Positions 19,309-28,660 of a DNA stretch of 64,000 bases are shown here, one piece after another. Under the pieces are notes generated by a model that had not been told where the DNA came from, did not search any database, and worked only from the letters and a program-made list of their open reading frames with translations. Both the position numbers and the translations under genes were made by a program. The stretch is from Rhodospirillaceae bacterium (GTDB lineage Bacteria > Pseudomonadota > Alphaproteobacteria > Rhodospirillales > Rhodospirillaceae): NCBI GenBank assembly GCA_040219235.1, contig JAVJSV010000011.1:248001-312000 (forward strand), in the 5' to 3' direction. Positions within the stretch are counted from its first letter, which is position 1; every line of letters begins with the position of its first letter.

Positions 19309-21111
19309 ATGACCGACACCGCGCATATAAGAAATTTCGCCATCATTGCTCATATTGATCACGGTAAGTCGACGTTGGCTGACCGTCTGATCCAGCACTG
19401 TGGTGGGCTGACGAACCGTGAAATGAAAGAGCAAGTCCTGGATAACATGGACTTGGAACGTGAACGCGGCATCACCATCAAAGCCCAGACGGTCCGGTTG
19501 AATTACAAAGCCAAAGATGGCGTGACCTATCAACTCAACTTGGTGGACACACCAGGACACGTTGACTTCGCTTATGAAGTCAGTCGGTCTTTACGGGCCT
19601 GTGAAGGGTCTTTGTTGATTGTCGATGCGTCTCAGGGCGTTGAAGCTCAAACGCTGGCAAACGTCTATCAGGCTTTAGATGCCAATCATGAAATTATCCC
19701 GGTTCTCAACAAAATTGATTTGCCGGCGGCTGAGCCAGATCGCGTACGTCAACAGATTGAAGACGTCATCGGACTTGATGCCTCAAATGCTATAGAGGTG
19801 TCCGCCAAAACAGGTGTTGGTATCCCGGAAGTGCTTGAGAATATCATCACCCGGCTACCTGCGCCTGTTGGTGATCCTGCGGCCCCCCTAAAAGCGCTTT
19901 TGGTCGACTCTTGGTACGACAGTTATCTTGGTGTCATCATTCTGGTTCGTATTGTCGAAGGTACAATGCGCAAGGGCATGAAGGTGCGCATGATGTCGAA
20001 TGGCGCAACCTATGAACTTGATGGCGTGGGTGCTTTTACGCCGAAAAGGCAAGATTTACCTGCGTTGGGTCCAGGTGAAATCGGCTTTATCAATGCCAGC
20101 ATCAAGTCTGTTTCAGATTGCCAGGTCGGCGATACGATTACTGAGGAAAAACGCCAGACAGCAACGCCCTTAGACGGCTTTAGACCATCGACCACTGTTG
20201 TGTTCTGTGGATTGTTTCCAGTTGATGCGTCTGACTATGAAGATTTGCGTGATAGTCTTGGCAAGCTTCATCTCAACGATGCAAGTTTCGAGTACCAGGC
20301 TGAAAGTTCTGCCGCCTTAGGGTTTGGCTTTAGATGCGGATTCTTGGGCCTGCTCCATATGGAGATCGTTCAAGAAAGATTGTATCGTGAATTTGGATTA
20401 GAACTGATCACAACGGCTCCGAGTGTTGTGTATCGCATTCATACGACCACAGACACAACGTTGGAATTGCACAATCCTGCCGACATGCCGGACGTTACCA
20501 AGATTATAGCCATGGAGGAGCCTTGGGTTAAGGCAACGATTCTGGTACCAGATGAATTTCTCGGCCCTGTCTTACAGTTGTGCACCGAGCGTCGCGGCGA
20601 GCAAATGGACCTCACTTATGTTGGTTCACGAGCGATGGCTGTGTACCGTTTGCCGCTGAATGAAATTGTGTTTGATTTCTATGATCGCCTAAAGTCTATC
20701 TCGAAAGGCTATGCTAGCTTCGACTACGAAATGGATGATTACGTTGAAAGCGATCTTGTACGCATCAGTATTCTGGTGAACGCTGAGCCTGTCGACGCGT
20801 TGTCGTTTATCGCTCATAGATCGCAATCAGAGGCGCGTGGCCGACAAATTTGTGCCCGCCTGAAAGACCTCATCCCGCGCCACATGTTTAAGATTCCTGT
20901 GCAAGCGGCTATTGGCGGAAAAGTTATTGCGCGTGAAACCATCAGCGCGATGCGCAAAGATGTAACCGCGAAGTGCTATGGCGGAGATATCTCACGAAAG
21001 AAGAAACTGCTCGATAAGCAGAAAGAGGGGAAGAAAAAGATGCGCCAATTTGGACGCGTCGCGATTCCACAAACAGCTTTTATTGAAGCTTTGAAAATGC
21101 CCGAGCCCTAA
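19309..21111 (+). CDS. lepA: Elongation factor 4 (LepA), ribosome back-translocating GTPase
   Basis: A 600-residue translational GTPase. G1 is [10 protein letters not shown]2 [10 protein letters not shown]3 DTPGH, G4 NKID. The LepA-specific C-terminal domain is seen in [24 protein letters not shown] with the final AFIEALKM. Start ATG 19309 follows AAGGAGAG at the end of pheT. EF4 acts on stalled or mispositioned ribosomes. Placement after pheT rather than with lepB simply extends this translation block. Confidence 0.97.
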   Translation: MTDTAHIRNFAIIAHIDHGKSTLADRLIQHCGGLTNREMKEQVLDNMDLERERGITIKAQTVRLNYKAKDGVTYQLNLVDTPGHVDFAYEVSRSLRACEGSLLIVDASQGVEAQTLANVYQALDANHEIIPVLNKIDLPAAEPDRVRQQIEDVIGLDASNAIEVSAKTGVGIPEVLENIITRLPAPVGDPAAPLKALLVDSWYDSYLGVIILVRIVEGTMRKGMKVRMMSNGATYELDGVGAFTPKRQDLPALGPGEIGFINASIKSVSDCQVGDTITEEKRQTATPLDGFRPSTTVVFCGLFPVDASDYEDLRDSLGKLHLNDASFEYQAESSAALGFGFRCGFLGLLHMEIVQERLYREFGLELITTAPSVVYRIHTTTDTTLELHNPADMPDVTKIIAMEEPWVKATILVPDEFLGPVLQLCTERRGEQMDLTYVGSRAMAVYRLPLNEIVFDFYDRLKSISKGYASFDYEMDDYVESDLVRISILVNAEPVDALSFIAHRSQSEARGRQICARLKDLIPRHMFKIPVQAAIGGKVIARETISAMRKDVTAKCYGGDISRKKKLLDKQKEGKKKMRQFGRVAIPQTAFIEALKMPEP

Positions 21112-21127
21112 GGGCTGAACGAAGCCG

Positions 21128-21436
21128 CTAGTAGGCTGTGCGGAACAGTCGGCCCGGAGGAGGGCGACGTCTGAACATGTGGGCAAGAATAACGCCGATC
21201 GGGCCTAAAATAGCCCAGGCTGGCATTGCCATCACCAGGGCACCTAAAAAGCGCCAAATATCGCCCGTGAGGCCGGATTCAAGAAAATCAGGGGTCTGCC
21301 CCCAAAGCAGGGCTAAAATGTCAGATGTGGCGAGCCCTTGGTAGTTGCCGCTGCCGATAGCCATAACAGCCTCGCCAGATGCCATAAGAATGGCAGCAAG
21401 AACCATCGTCCAGCCGAGTGCGCGCCCAATAAACAT
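21128..21436 (-). CDS. Small two-segment membrane protein, unknown function
   Basis: 102 residues with hydrophobic stretches at about 5-28 (ALGWTMVLAAILMASGEAVMAI) and 63-88 (FLGALVMAMPAWAILGPIGVILAHMF), a short periplasmic loop with WGQTPDFLESGL, and a basic tail FRRRPPPGRLFR. The topology is two transmembrane helices. No recognised domain; the codon pattern and hydrophobic organisation favour a real gene. It converges on lepA, 16 bases between the two stops. Confidence 0.6.
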   Translation of the reverse strand: MFIGRALGWTMVLAAILMASGEAVMAIGSGNYQGLATSDILALLWGQTPDFLESGLTGDIWRFLGALVMAMPAWAILGPIGVILAHMFRRRPPPGRLFRTAY

Positions 21437-21553
21437 TGGTGCTATAAGTCCCTGAGTCGTTTAGTTACCCTTTAATGTTAAATATAGAGTCCAACCTACT
21501 CTAATAACAAGCCTTTTTAGGGTTGTTTCAATAAAAACCTAAATATAGAAGCG

Positions 21554-21582
21554 TTGCCAGACTGCAGCACCTGCGCTAGGTT
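21554..21582 (+). promoter_or_regulatory. Candidate promoter for tRNA-Ser
   Basis: TTGCCA (21554-21559) and TAGGTT (21577-21582) are separated by 17 bases, and the mature tRNA begins 17 bases after the -10 box. The match is moderate for a sigma-70-type promoter and rests on spacing and position only. Confidence 0.45.
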
Positions 21583-21598
21583 CCGCGCCTTCTGTGCA

Positions 21599-21688
21599 GG
21601 AGGGGTGGCCGAGTGGTTGAAGGCGCACGCCTGGAAAGTGTGTATGCGGGAAACCGTATCGTGGGTTCGAATCCCACTCCCTCCGCCA
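21599..21688 (+). tRNA. tRNA-Ser (GGA)
   Basis: Acceptor 5' strand GGAGGGG pairs with TCCCTCC (one G-U), then discriminator G and encoded CCA at 21686-21688. The anticodon loop CTGGAAA gives anticodon GGA, reading UCC/UCU. The D arm begins TGGCCGAGTGG; a long variable arm (GCGGGAAACCGT) marks a class II serine tRNA; the T arm is GTGGG-TTCGAAT-CCCAC. No integrase or duplicated 3' end lies beside it, so it is not an evident attachment site. Confidence 0.97.
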
Positions 21689-22091
21689 TTTTCTTCAATA
21701 AAATCAACAATATCTATAATTTGTACGGTTGTTGATTGTCATATCCATCTTTCTAGCTATCCCGCCAATTGCGTCCCAGTTTCTTTGGGGGGATTGCGAG
21801 CAATATAAATACTTCACCTTCAAATATTTATTTTCCTCAAACGTAAAACAGAAGATTTCTCATATTAGTTATGAGGAATAGAGAATTTTCGTCCATGCGG
21901 ATTGAATTTACTTAAATCCATCCACTTCTATTTGGATATTCGGCACCAGCGCGGTCTATGTGATGCGAGTCGTTGCTTAAATTAGATAAGCCTCGAACGT
22001 GTCTCTTTGCCGGGTTATTCGACGAAGATTTCACATCTGGGTCGCGGCGAACAACCGTTTGACAAAGAAGTATGGATTTAAGGGGGCAATT
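21689..22091. other. Intergenic region between tRNA-Ser and the SLC13 carrier
   Basis: About 400 AT-rich bases. Just after the tRNA is a perfect nine-base inverted repeat, AATCAACAA (21702-21710) with TTGTTGATT (21729-21737), without a T-run. No convincing coding frame, RNA gene or strong promoter is visible. An open frame from 21999 runs into the carrier but its first 31 codons look non-coding and are better read as leader. Confidence 0.5.
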
Positions 22092-23891
22092 GTGGACTGG
22101 GAGTTATTCCAAATAGGGTTTGTGCTGGTTCTTATTGCCCTTGTTTTTTTCGGTTTCATAAGGGAACGCCTGCCGCCCGATGTCGTGGCATTGACTGCGG
22201 TTGGATTATTATTGGCAACGGGTATTTTAAATACCAGTGATGTGCTGAGTGTGTTCAGCAATAGCGCGCCACTTACGATTGCCGCGATGTTCGTTCTAAG
22301 CGCCGGACTGGAACGCACAGGCGTCATTGATGGCCTCGGTCGCTATATCACGAAGTCTGCTGCCAGTTCCCCAACTCTTGCGCTCGCTTTAATGATGATC
22401 AGCGTGATGGTCGTATCTGCTTTTATTAATAATACTCCGGTTGTAGTGATTCTGACCCCAGTTGTTATTAGCTTGGCTCGAGCCCTAAACCTTACCCCTT
22501 CAAAACTACTAATACCGCTCTCGTTTGCCAGCATATTTGGAGGCACTACAACACTCATCGGAACGTCTACGAATATTTTAGTGAACGGTGTTGCACAGGA
22601 CTATGGCCTGAAGCCGTTTGGCATGTTTGAGATCACCGCAGCAGGTGCGATCCTTGGCGGCATCGGTATCTTGTACCTTCTGTTGGTGGGTAAGTGGCTA
22701 CTTCCCGATCGAGAGACACTTGCTAGTCTGTTGCCCTCTTCTTCGGACCGACATTTTCTTGCAGACGTACTCATCCCACTTGGGTCACCCCTCGTAGGGC
22801 TCCAGTTGTCGGCGGCCGGTTTCACAGAACATCGTGGCTTACGCGTCATTGATTTAATCAGGGGCGATGCCTCAATGCGTAATAAATTGACCGACATATT
22901 TCTGATGGCGGGAGATCGTGTGGTCTTAAGAAGTAAAGTGGGAGATATGCTTGGTCTGCGAGAAGTAGGTGATGTTGCTTTCGGTGGGCGCGAGGCACAT
23001 GCCATTGAACCTATGGTTACACGCGAGACCGTGATCATGGAGGGTATTGTTGGACCTCAGTCGAAATTTCAAGGAAGGCGTGTGTCTGATCTGAATCTTC
23101 GCCGACTGTACGGCTCATACATTTTGGCAATTCATCGACAAGGCACAGGTCTTTCAGGAAACTTTGACCGCGTCCAATTGCAGATGGGTGACACTCTCTT
23201 GCTAGAGGGGCCAGCAAAAAACCTTCGTCAACTTTTCGATTATCGCGAGCTGATAAACCTCTCACACCCGAGTGAGCGGCCACTTCGGCGAGACAAAGCG
23301 CCAATTGCAATATTGGCGGTCTTCCTAGTGATGGTGCTTGCCGCTTTTGAAATTTTGCCGATCGCGGCGCTTGCACTTATGGCTGCCACTTCAGTGGTAG
23401 TTCTTGGATGTCTTGATTCTGATGAAGCCTACAACTCAATTCACTGGAACATTTTAATGCTCATTTTTGGAATGCTGGCGCTCGGCATTGCGATGGAAAA
23501 AACAGGAGCCGCCAGCTTTGTTGTCGATAACTTGGCATCACTCGTTGGCGTGTTTGGGCCAATTGCGGTGCTATCGGCCATCTACATAATTACATCGTTG
23601 TTGACAGAAATTATGAGTAATAATGCGACAGCGATTTTGCTTACCCCGATAGCTGTAGGCTTAGCCAATGAGTTGGGAGTGGATCCACGACCGTTTGCTG
23701 TCGCTGTAATGTTCGCTGCAAGTGCGAGTTTTGCGACGCCAATCGGCTATCAAACCAACACGTTTGTTTACAATGCTGGTGGGTATCGATTTTCTGACTT
23801 TATCAAAGTCGGCTTGCCATTAAATGTCCTGCTTTGGGTTGCTGCGACTTTCATCATTCCAATTTTTTGGCCACTCGAGATTCAAGATTGA
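22092..23891 (+). CDS. SLC13/DASS-family anion transporter with two RCK-C (TrkA-C) domains
   Basis: About 599 residues. Start chosen at GTG 22092, five bases after AGGGGG, directly before the first membrane segment (WELFQIGFVLVLIALVFFGF). Two membrane halves carry the DASS signatures: NNTPVVVILTPVVISLARAL with GGTTTLIGTSTNILV in the first, and MSNNATAILLTPIAVGLANEL with SFATPIGYQTNTFVY in the second. Between them (about 205-375) are two RCK-C-like domains (for example GDRVVLRSKVGDMLGL, MGDTLLLEGPAKNLRQL), which in relatives regulate uptake. Likely sodium-coupled sulphate, dicarboxylate or similar anion uptake; the substrate is unknown. Confidence 0.85.
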   Translation: MDWELFQIGFVLVLIALVFFGFIRERLPPDVVALTAVGLLLATGILNTSDVLSVFSNSAPLTIAAMFVLSAGLERTGVIDGLGRYITKSAASSPTLALALMMISVMVVSAFINNTPVVVILTPVVISLARALNLTPSKLLIPLSFASIFGGTTTLIGTSTNILVNGVAQDYGLKPFGMFEITAAGAILGGIGILYLLLVGKWLLPDRETLASLLPSSSDRHFLADVLIPLGSPLVGLQLSAAGFTEHRGLRVIDLIRGDASMRNKLTDIFLMAGDRVVLRSKVGDMLGLREVGDVAFGGREAHAIEPMVTRETVIMEGIVGPQSKFQGRRVSDLNLRRLYGSYILAIHRQGTGLSGNFDRVQLQMGDTLLLEGPAKNLRQLFDYRELINLSHPSERPLRRDKAPIAILAVFLVMVLAAFEILPIAALALMAATSVVVLGCLDSDEAYNSIHWNILMLIFGMLALGIAMEKTGAASFVVDNLASLVGVFGPIAVLSAIYIITSLLTEIMSNNATAILLTPIAVGLANELGVDPRPFAVAVMFAASASFATPIGYQTNTFVYNAGGYRFSDFIKVGLPLNVLLWVAATFIIPIFWPLEIQD

Positions 23892-24155
23892 TGTAGGTAT
23901 TTGACAGCAAACTGCTCTGTGCGGTGCGATTTAGAAATAATGGTGGGAGGTGGTTCCCTCCATTACCTTTGCTAAAATCGTTAAGCCTATCAGCCTCATC
24001 GTTTGACCAGACTGTTACGATAATAAGGTGATTTGTTCTATTTTATCCACCACCGGAGCTAAAAGCAGACTGCTACCACTAAAATGCATTTCAATTTCTA
24101 TAGTTGGTAATTCTATACGAAATACTGAAGCTTAATTCAGGTCAGTCGCATCCTC

Positions 24156-24533
24156 TTAAGCTTTGTCTTTAATCACACCTGACATGAACCCGGCTTGACC
24201 AGGGTCCTCTATGCCATCGTAGAGGCTGGAGAAGATGCGTTGCGTGAAGCGTTGACGGGCGCTTTTCAAGTTTTCTTTCATTTCATCGTCAGGTTTGAAC
24301 TGCTCGATCATCTCGGGCGTGACTTTGCCTTTGGTCGCCAGTAAATGCTCAATGACGGTTTGGCGGTCGCGATTGACCCAGATCTCTCCAGCCAACTGCA
24401 TGCAAATTTCAAGCAAATGGTCAATCATCGGGTCGCGAAAGTAGTGCGGATGACCTTTATCAAAACCAGGTAGGTCTTTCACATAATCGAGTCCCTCGTT
24501 GAGGTTCCTTTTCGGGTTTTTTTGATCCGACAT
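24156..24533 (-). CDS. Small helical protein, paralogue of 39078-39380
   Basis: 125 residues, start ATG 24533 with AAGGAG nine bases upstream. Mostly helical and charged, no signal peptide or membrane segment. The core GEIWVNRDRQTVIEHLL..., then MIEQFKPDDEMKENLKSARQRF aligns well with the product of 39078-39380 (ELWAVKDRQMVTEQVL, IDTFQPDPEMEAKLAASRQAL). The shared parts are the W-x-x-(R/K)-DRQ-x-V motif and the F-x-P-D-x-E-M motif. I do not recognise a function. It stands alone between the SLC13 carrier and the solute-binding protein pair; the second copy follows a methyltransferase, hinting at an accessory or small-subunit role. Confidence 0.7.
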   Translation of the reverse strand: MSDQKNPKRNLNEGLDYVKDLPGFDKGHPHYFRDPMIDHLLEICMQLAGEIWVNRDRQTVIEHLLATKGKVTPEMIEQFKPDDEMKENLKSARQRFTQRIFSSLYDGIEDPGQAGFMSGVIKDKA

Positions 24534-24697
24534 ATGTGTGCTCCTTATGTTCAGTCTCGTGTTGAATCTTTGGTACGCTGCAGACTGGTGATCCGCAAGA
24601 GTGCCGTGCAGATATTCTGTGCTTAGGTGACCGGGCGGCGGTCATAGGGCGAAGTCTCTACTCGTCATGTAAGCGTGACTAGGGCAGCTTGGAGTGT

Positions 24698-26236
24698 ATG
24701 AAAGAAAAACCTGTGATACTCGCATCTTATTTAGCGTATTTATGCGCTCTAGTAACACTTTGGTGGTGCGTACCAGGTAATGTTTCTTTAGCTGAAGAGC
24801 GAAGTTCAAACAATACGCTGCGACTTGCGGTCAATATTCTACCGCCAGGATTCGGTAGTCCGTATCGCACCACAGCGACACCCTCTATCACGACCACGTC
24901 CGCGTTATTCGATGGTCTGACTAGGCTTGACCATCTTGGCAATGTGTCTCCTTGGTTGGCTGAGAGGTGGGAACCTATCAGCGAAACACGCTGGCGTTTT
25001 TACCTGCGCAAAGACGTAGTGTTTTCCAATGGCGTGCCCTTTGATTCTTCGGCGGTGGTTCATGTGGTTGGGTATCTGACGGGAAAAGAATCGCCGTTGG
25101 AAAGTGTGCGCCGAGATATGCCGTGGCTGGCTGGGACCGAGATCATAGATGAGCATACCGTTGATATTCTGACTAAGGTTCCCGTCCCAACGTTTGATCG
25201 CTATGCGGCGACTCTTTTAATGACCGAGCCGGGTGCTTTTACAGACCTGGGGCCAGAAACATATGCGCTAAACCCTGTTGTGACCGGCCCGTTTCTCATC
25301 AGCGCATGGCAGCCAAATAGTGTGCATATGGAGGCCAACCCAACAACATGGCGTCCACCGAAGTTGGCTGGCGTTGAGATAATTGCCTTACCTGACAGCA
25401 CAACACGTGTGCAGGCCGTGTTGTCTGGTCGTGTGGATGTGGCCGTGGCGCTCGGCCCTGATGAAGCGAAAATGATCGCTGCCGCAGGCGGGTCGTTTGT
25501 GACCTTCAGCTCTGGACAAATCGCAAATGTGACTCTCAATACTTTGGGGGATGCACCGTTCAAGGATGTTCGCGTTCGCCGCGCCCTCAACATGGCCGTC
25601 AACCGTGATCTCATCATTGATGTTCTTATGGCGGGTTCAACGGAGCCCGCCAATCAGCCAGCGACCAAAACATCTTTTGGCTACAATCCTAATTTGCCAT
25701 TGTTTCCCTATGATCCAGAGCGAGCACGGGCGTTGCTGGCAGAGGCTGGGTATCCAAACGGCTTTAGTTTCAAATTGCGCACCTCATTGTCAGGTCCAGG
25801 TCAGGCCAGTGTGTATCAGCAGGTTGCCAGTGATCTTAGAAGTATCGGTGTCGAGATGGTTTTCGATGTTGTGCCGTCCACATTGTATCTCAGTGAGTTG
25901 ATTCGCTTGGGGGACATCGCTGACGCTTTCACGCTTCCTATCGCTCTGTTTCCAACGATGGATTCTATGCGTGCGATGTCGTTTCACTCCTGTCTCTGGC
26001 CGTCTCCCGGCTATTGTAATGAGACTATTCAACCGGTCATTGAGCAGGCGTTGATTGAATGGGATCAGGACAAGGCAATTGAGTTGCGGCAACAGGTCAT
26101 GGCCCACTATCATGAACAAGCCGCTGTTTTGTATTTACACGAATCACCATCTTTTGTGGGGTTAAGCGCCCGCGTTCGAAATTATGGCGATGTATTTGGG
26201 TTTGTTGGATATGACGTTATCGAACTCGTGGATTAA
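24698..26236 (+). CDS. ABC transporter substrate-binding protein, family 5 (first of a tandem pair)
   Basis: About 512 residues with an N-terminal signal segment (LASYLAYLCALVTLWWCVPG) and mature start near AEERSSNNTLRLAV. Family 5 (peptide/nickel type) landmarks: LFDGLTRLDHLGNVSPWLAERWEPIS, WRFYLRKDVVFSNGVPFDSS, GPFLISAWQPNSVHMEANP, VRRALNMAVNRDLIIDVLMAG and YDPERARALLAEAGYPNGF. The start is uncertain: ATG 24698 (GGAG very close) or TTG 24689. It is followed by a close paralogue overlapping by 26 bases. No permease or ATPase is adjacent, so the pair must use a transporter encoded elsewhere or serve as receptors. Confidence 0.85.
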   Translation: MKEKPVILASYLAYLCALVTLWWCVPGNVSLAEERSSNNTLRLAVNILPPGFGSPYRTTATPSITTTSALFDGLTRLDHLGNVSPWLAERWEPISETRWRFYLRKDVVFSNGVPFDSSAVVHVVGYLTGKESPLESVRRDMPWLAGTEIIDEHTVDILTKVPVPTFDRYAATLLMTEPGAFTDLGPETYALNPVVTGPFLISAWQPNSVHMEANPTTWRPPKLAGVEIIALPDSTTRVQAVLSGRVDVAVALGPDEAKMIAAAGGSFVTFSSGQIANVTLNTLGDAPFKDVRVRRALNMAVNRDLIIDVLMAGSTEPANQPATKTSFGYNPNLPLFPYDPERARALLAEAGYPNGFSFKLRTSLSGPGQASVYQQVASDLRSIGVEMVFDVVPSTLYLSELIRLGDIADAFTLPIALFPTMDSMRAMSFHSCLWPSPGYCNETIQPVIEQALIEWDQDKAIELRQQVMAHYHEQAAVLYLHESPSFVGLSARVRNYGDVFGFVGYDVIELVD

Positions 26237-27728
26237 GCGCGTCCTGATTCTTTCGGCGGCTGTCATGGTGGGCTTTACGAGCCCGGTGCAGGCTGAAAAA
26301 ACACTTCGTGTTGCGGTCCATGCCTTACCGCCTTTCTTGGGTCATGCCTTTGCGACGACGGCGCGGCCGACCATATTTACGACCGGAGCGATCTACGATG
26401 GTCTGGTAAAATTCGATCGTGAGGGACAGCTCTCTCCTTGGCTGGCGGTGGCTTGGGAAAACATCGATGAAATGACATGGCGTTTCACGCTGCGTGATGG
26501 CGTGTCTTTTTCCAACGGAACACCGCTCACCAGCGCGTCAATCGAGACGGCGGTGCGGTGGCTGACCAGCGATGCATCCATGCGAGATGGTGTGCGTGGT
26601 GATGTACCTTTTCTGCAAGATGTGCGGGTTATTGATCGTCTAACGGCGGACATAATCACGAATATCCCAGTTCCCAATTTGCCCAATTATATGGGTGCGA
26701 TGGTTATGGTAGAGCCGGAGCGGTTTGCCGCCCTGGGCCGCCAAGGATATGCGGACGATCCGGTTGGAACCGGGCCGTTTATTGTCGATGACTGGGGCGC
26801 AACCACGGTCACAATGGAGGCCTATGCGGGCTCGTGGCGGGCGCCGTATGTGGACCGGCTGGAAATTGTCGCGCTGCCGAGCATTTCAGGCCGTGTTCAA
26901 GCACTCCTTTCTGGGCGTGTCGATATTGCGACCGCGCTCGGACCGGATGAACGTCTAGCAGTCGAAGCTGCTGGTTTCGTACTTGAGGAGTGGCTCGATG
27001 CCTCAGTTGCGGCTGTGACGTTTATTACAGCGCATGGCGGACCTTTGGCAGACGTCCGTGTCCGGCAGGCACTGAATTATGCCGTCAATAAAGAGGGGAT
27101 TATTGCCAGCTTGTTTGGGGATTTGACCTCGCCCGCGACCCAGGGCGTGTCCCACCAGGCTTATGGTTATAATCCTGAGCTCAAACCTTATCCCTATGAC
27201 CCAGAAAAAGCGCGATCGCTTCTCGCAGAAGCTGGGTATGAGGATGGATTTGTGTTTGAGTTTCTGACTCAAACAGGTCTGGGTTCAGGGGACCTGGTGT
27301 TCCAGTTGGTAGCTTCAGACTTGGCGCGCGTCGGCGTCACTATGGAAATCCGTCAACTACCAGCGGCGGCTTTTTTACAGACTGTTTTGAGAGATCCAAA
27401 CCATGGCGGTGCGGGCGGGCATGCGCTTATTTGGCCCGCCTGGCCTATTTTTGATGCCATGCGGCCAATGCTGATGCATTCCTGCCGTCGTTCCACACCC
27501 TGGCATTGTGACCAGGCTATACAGCCCAAAATTGAAGAAGCTTTGGTTGAGTGGGATCCGGATCGTGCTCTGGCCTTACGGTATGAAGTGATGGCTTATA
27601 CACGGGATACGGCGCCCGCTATATTTTTGTATGAATCTCCAGAATTCGCCGCAACCTCTCCTCACGTAAATGGCTATCGGCAGGATCACGGCCATATCAA
27701 CTATCATGAAATTCAACTTGCCGATTAA
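26211..27728 (+). CDS. ABC transporter substrate-binding protein, family 5 (second of a tandem pair)
   Basis: 505 residues from ATG 26211, which directly gives a signal peptide (VLILSAAVMVGFTSPVQA-EKT); the frame is open a little further up inside the preceding gene. Same landmarks as its neighbour: IYDGLVKFDREGQLSPWLAVAWE, WRFTLRDGVSFSNGTPLTSAS, GTGPFIVDDWG, VRQALNYAVNKEGIIASLFG and YDPEKARSLLAEAGYEDGF. Both proteins also share a C-terminal Cys pair (HSC...W...C) in HSCRRSTPWHCDQAIQP, likely a disulphide. Clear tandem duplication; ligands may differ. Its 3' end overlaps the convergent hydrolase gene by four bases. Confidence 0.85.
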   Translation: MTLSNSWIKRVLILSAAVMVGFTSPVQAEKTLRVAVHALPPFLGHAFATTARPTIFTTGAIYDGLVKFDREGQLSPWLAVAWENIDEMTWRFTLRDGVSFSNGTPLTSASIETAVRWLTSDASMRDGVRGDVPFLQDVRVIDRLTADIITNIPVPNLPNYMGAMVMVEPERFAALGRQGYADDPVGTGPFIVDDWGATTVTMEAYAGSWRAPYVDRLEIVALPSISGRVQALLSGRVDIATALGPDERLAVEAAGFVLEEWLDASVAAVTFITAHGGPLADVRVRQALNYAVNKEGIIASLFGDLTSPATQGVSHQAYGYNPELKPYPYDPEKARSLLAEAGYEDGFVFEFLTQTGLGSGDLVFQLVASDLARVGVTMEIRQLPAAAFLQTVLRDPNHGGAGGHALIWPAWPIFDAMRPMLMHSCRRSTPWHCDQAIQPKIEEALVEWDPDRALALRYEVMAYTRDTAPAIFLYESPEFAATSPHVNGYRQDHGHINYHEIQLAD

Positions 27729-28660
27729 CCAGGCTCGGCACTTTTTAAAAACGTCACGATGTTGCGTATAAGTTCGTCCCGCTGACCGTTTTGAGGCCAG
27801 CTGAGAAAACCGTGTGTTGCACCCTTGTAAACCTTAAGGGCCACGTCATGTCCGGCCTTCAAAAGGCGCTGATGATAATCCCTAGAGGATTGCAACAACA
27901 CATCATCACTTCCTACGGCTAAAAAGCACCGAGGGTGCTGGTCGAATGATACATCCATTGGCGTTATTGCGTGATCAATATCTACGGTTTCCGCCAAGAC
28001 GGCTTGTCCACCATATGCGGCCAGCATGGCTTCGCCGCCGGCGAACATCTCATCTCGACAGCTTTGTCGATCAAGAATGCCATACAAACTTGAGACAGAG
28101 ATAACATCCGGTATGTCCCGGCTTAGCTGATCATCTTTCAAATCGTCGTCACCGAACACCTTCTGGAGTTTTGGATTCGCCCAAAAAAGCCCGGACATTA
28201 TTGCAAGGTTACCGCCAGCGGAGTCTCCAATCAGGTGGAGTTGATCTATATCTTGATGATGTTTGCACCAGCGCAAAGCTTTGAAGATGGACTTGAGGAT
28301 GTGGGGATGTGGATGGTCTGGTGCTTTCGGGTATTCCACATTGATCACACAGTGTCCGGCTTTGCAGATGGGATTAAGGTCGGCGCGATAAAACTCTTTG
28401 TGCCCCATGGTCCAGCCACCGCCGTGTATAAATAACACGGCTGTTTTTGTGATGCCGTCTATGGGTGTCATGACATCCAATTGCTCATCCGCATGATCAC
28501 CATAAGAAAATGTTTCGATTTTTGATGGGCCGTCGTCCCGGAGCATGGTTGCCAGGCTCATTGCCGTAGTCGTGTAGATGCGGCTCCAGGCGATCATCAC
28601 CTCTTGACCAATTGTCAGCGGGGTACGTTTAGGCTTCACGAACGTGTCGTTGATGCACAA
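27725..28660 (-). CDS. Alpha/beta hydrolase fold-3 esterase
   Basis: About 311 residues of the hormone-sensitive-lipase-like group. Oxyanion motif FIHGGGW, nucleophile elbow GDSAGGN, acid in AVGSDDVLL and histidine in GATHGFLSWP give a full catalytic set. No signal peptide, so cytoplasmic. The frame opens at TTG 28660, overlapping the preceding gene by 25 bases; ATG 28597 (after AAGAGGTG) is a plausible alternative start. Last gene of the leftward run from 38362. Likely acts on short acyl esters; substrate unknown. Confidence 0.8.
   Translation of the reverse strand: MCINDTFVKPKRTPLTIGQEVMIAWSRIYTTTAMSLATMLRDDGPSKIETFSYGDHADEQLDVMTPIDGITKTAVLFIHGGGWTMGHKEFYRADLNPICKAGHCVINVEYPKAPDHPHPHILKSIFKALRWCKHHQDIDQLHLIGDSAGGNLAIMSGLFWANPKLQKVFGDDDLKDDQLSRDIPDVISVSSLYGILDRQSCRDEMFAGGEAMLAAYGGQAVLAETVDIDHAITPMDVSFDQHPRCFLAVGSDDVLLQSSRDYHQRLLKAGHDVALKVYKGATHGFLSWPQNGQRDELIRNIVTFLKSAEPG

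Noticed and set aside
21599-21688. tRNA-Ser as an integration site for a mobile element
   Set aside because: No integrase, no repeated tRNA 3' end and no phage-like genes follow; the accessory region lies 19 kb away.
24128-24163. Inverted repeat AAGCTTAA/TTAAGCTT as terminator of the leftward small gene
   Set aside because: The loop is 20 bases, one arm includes the stop codon, and no T-run follows leftward.
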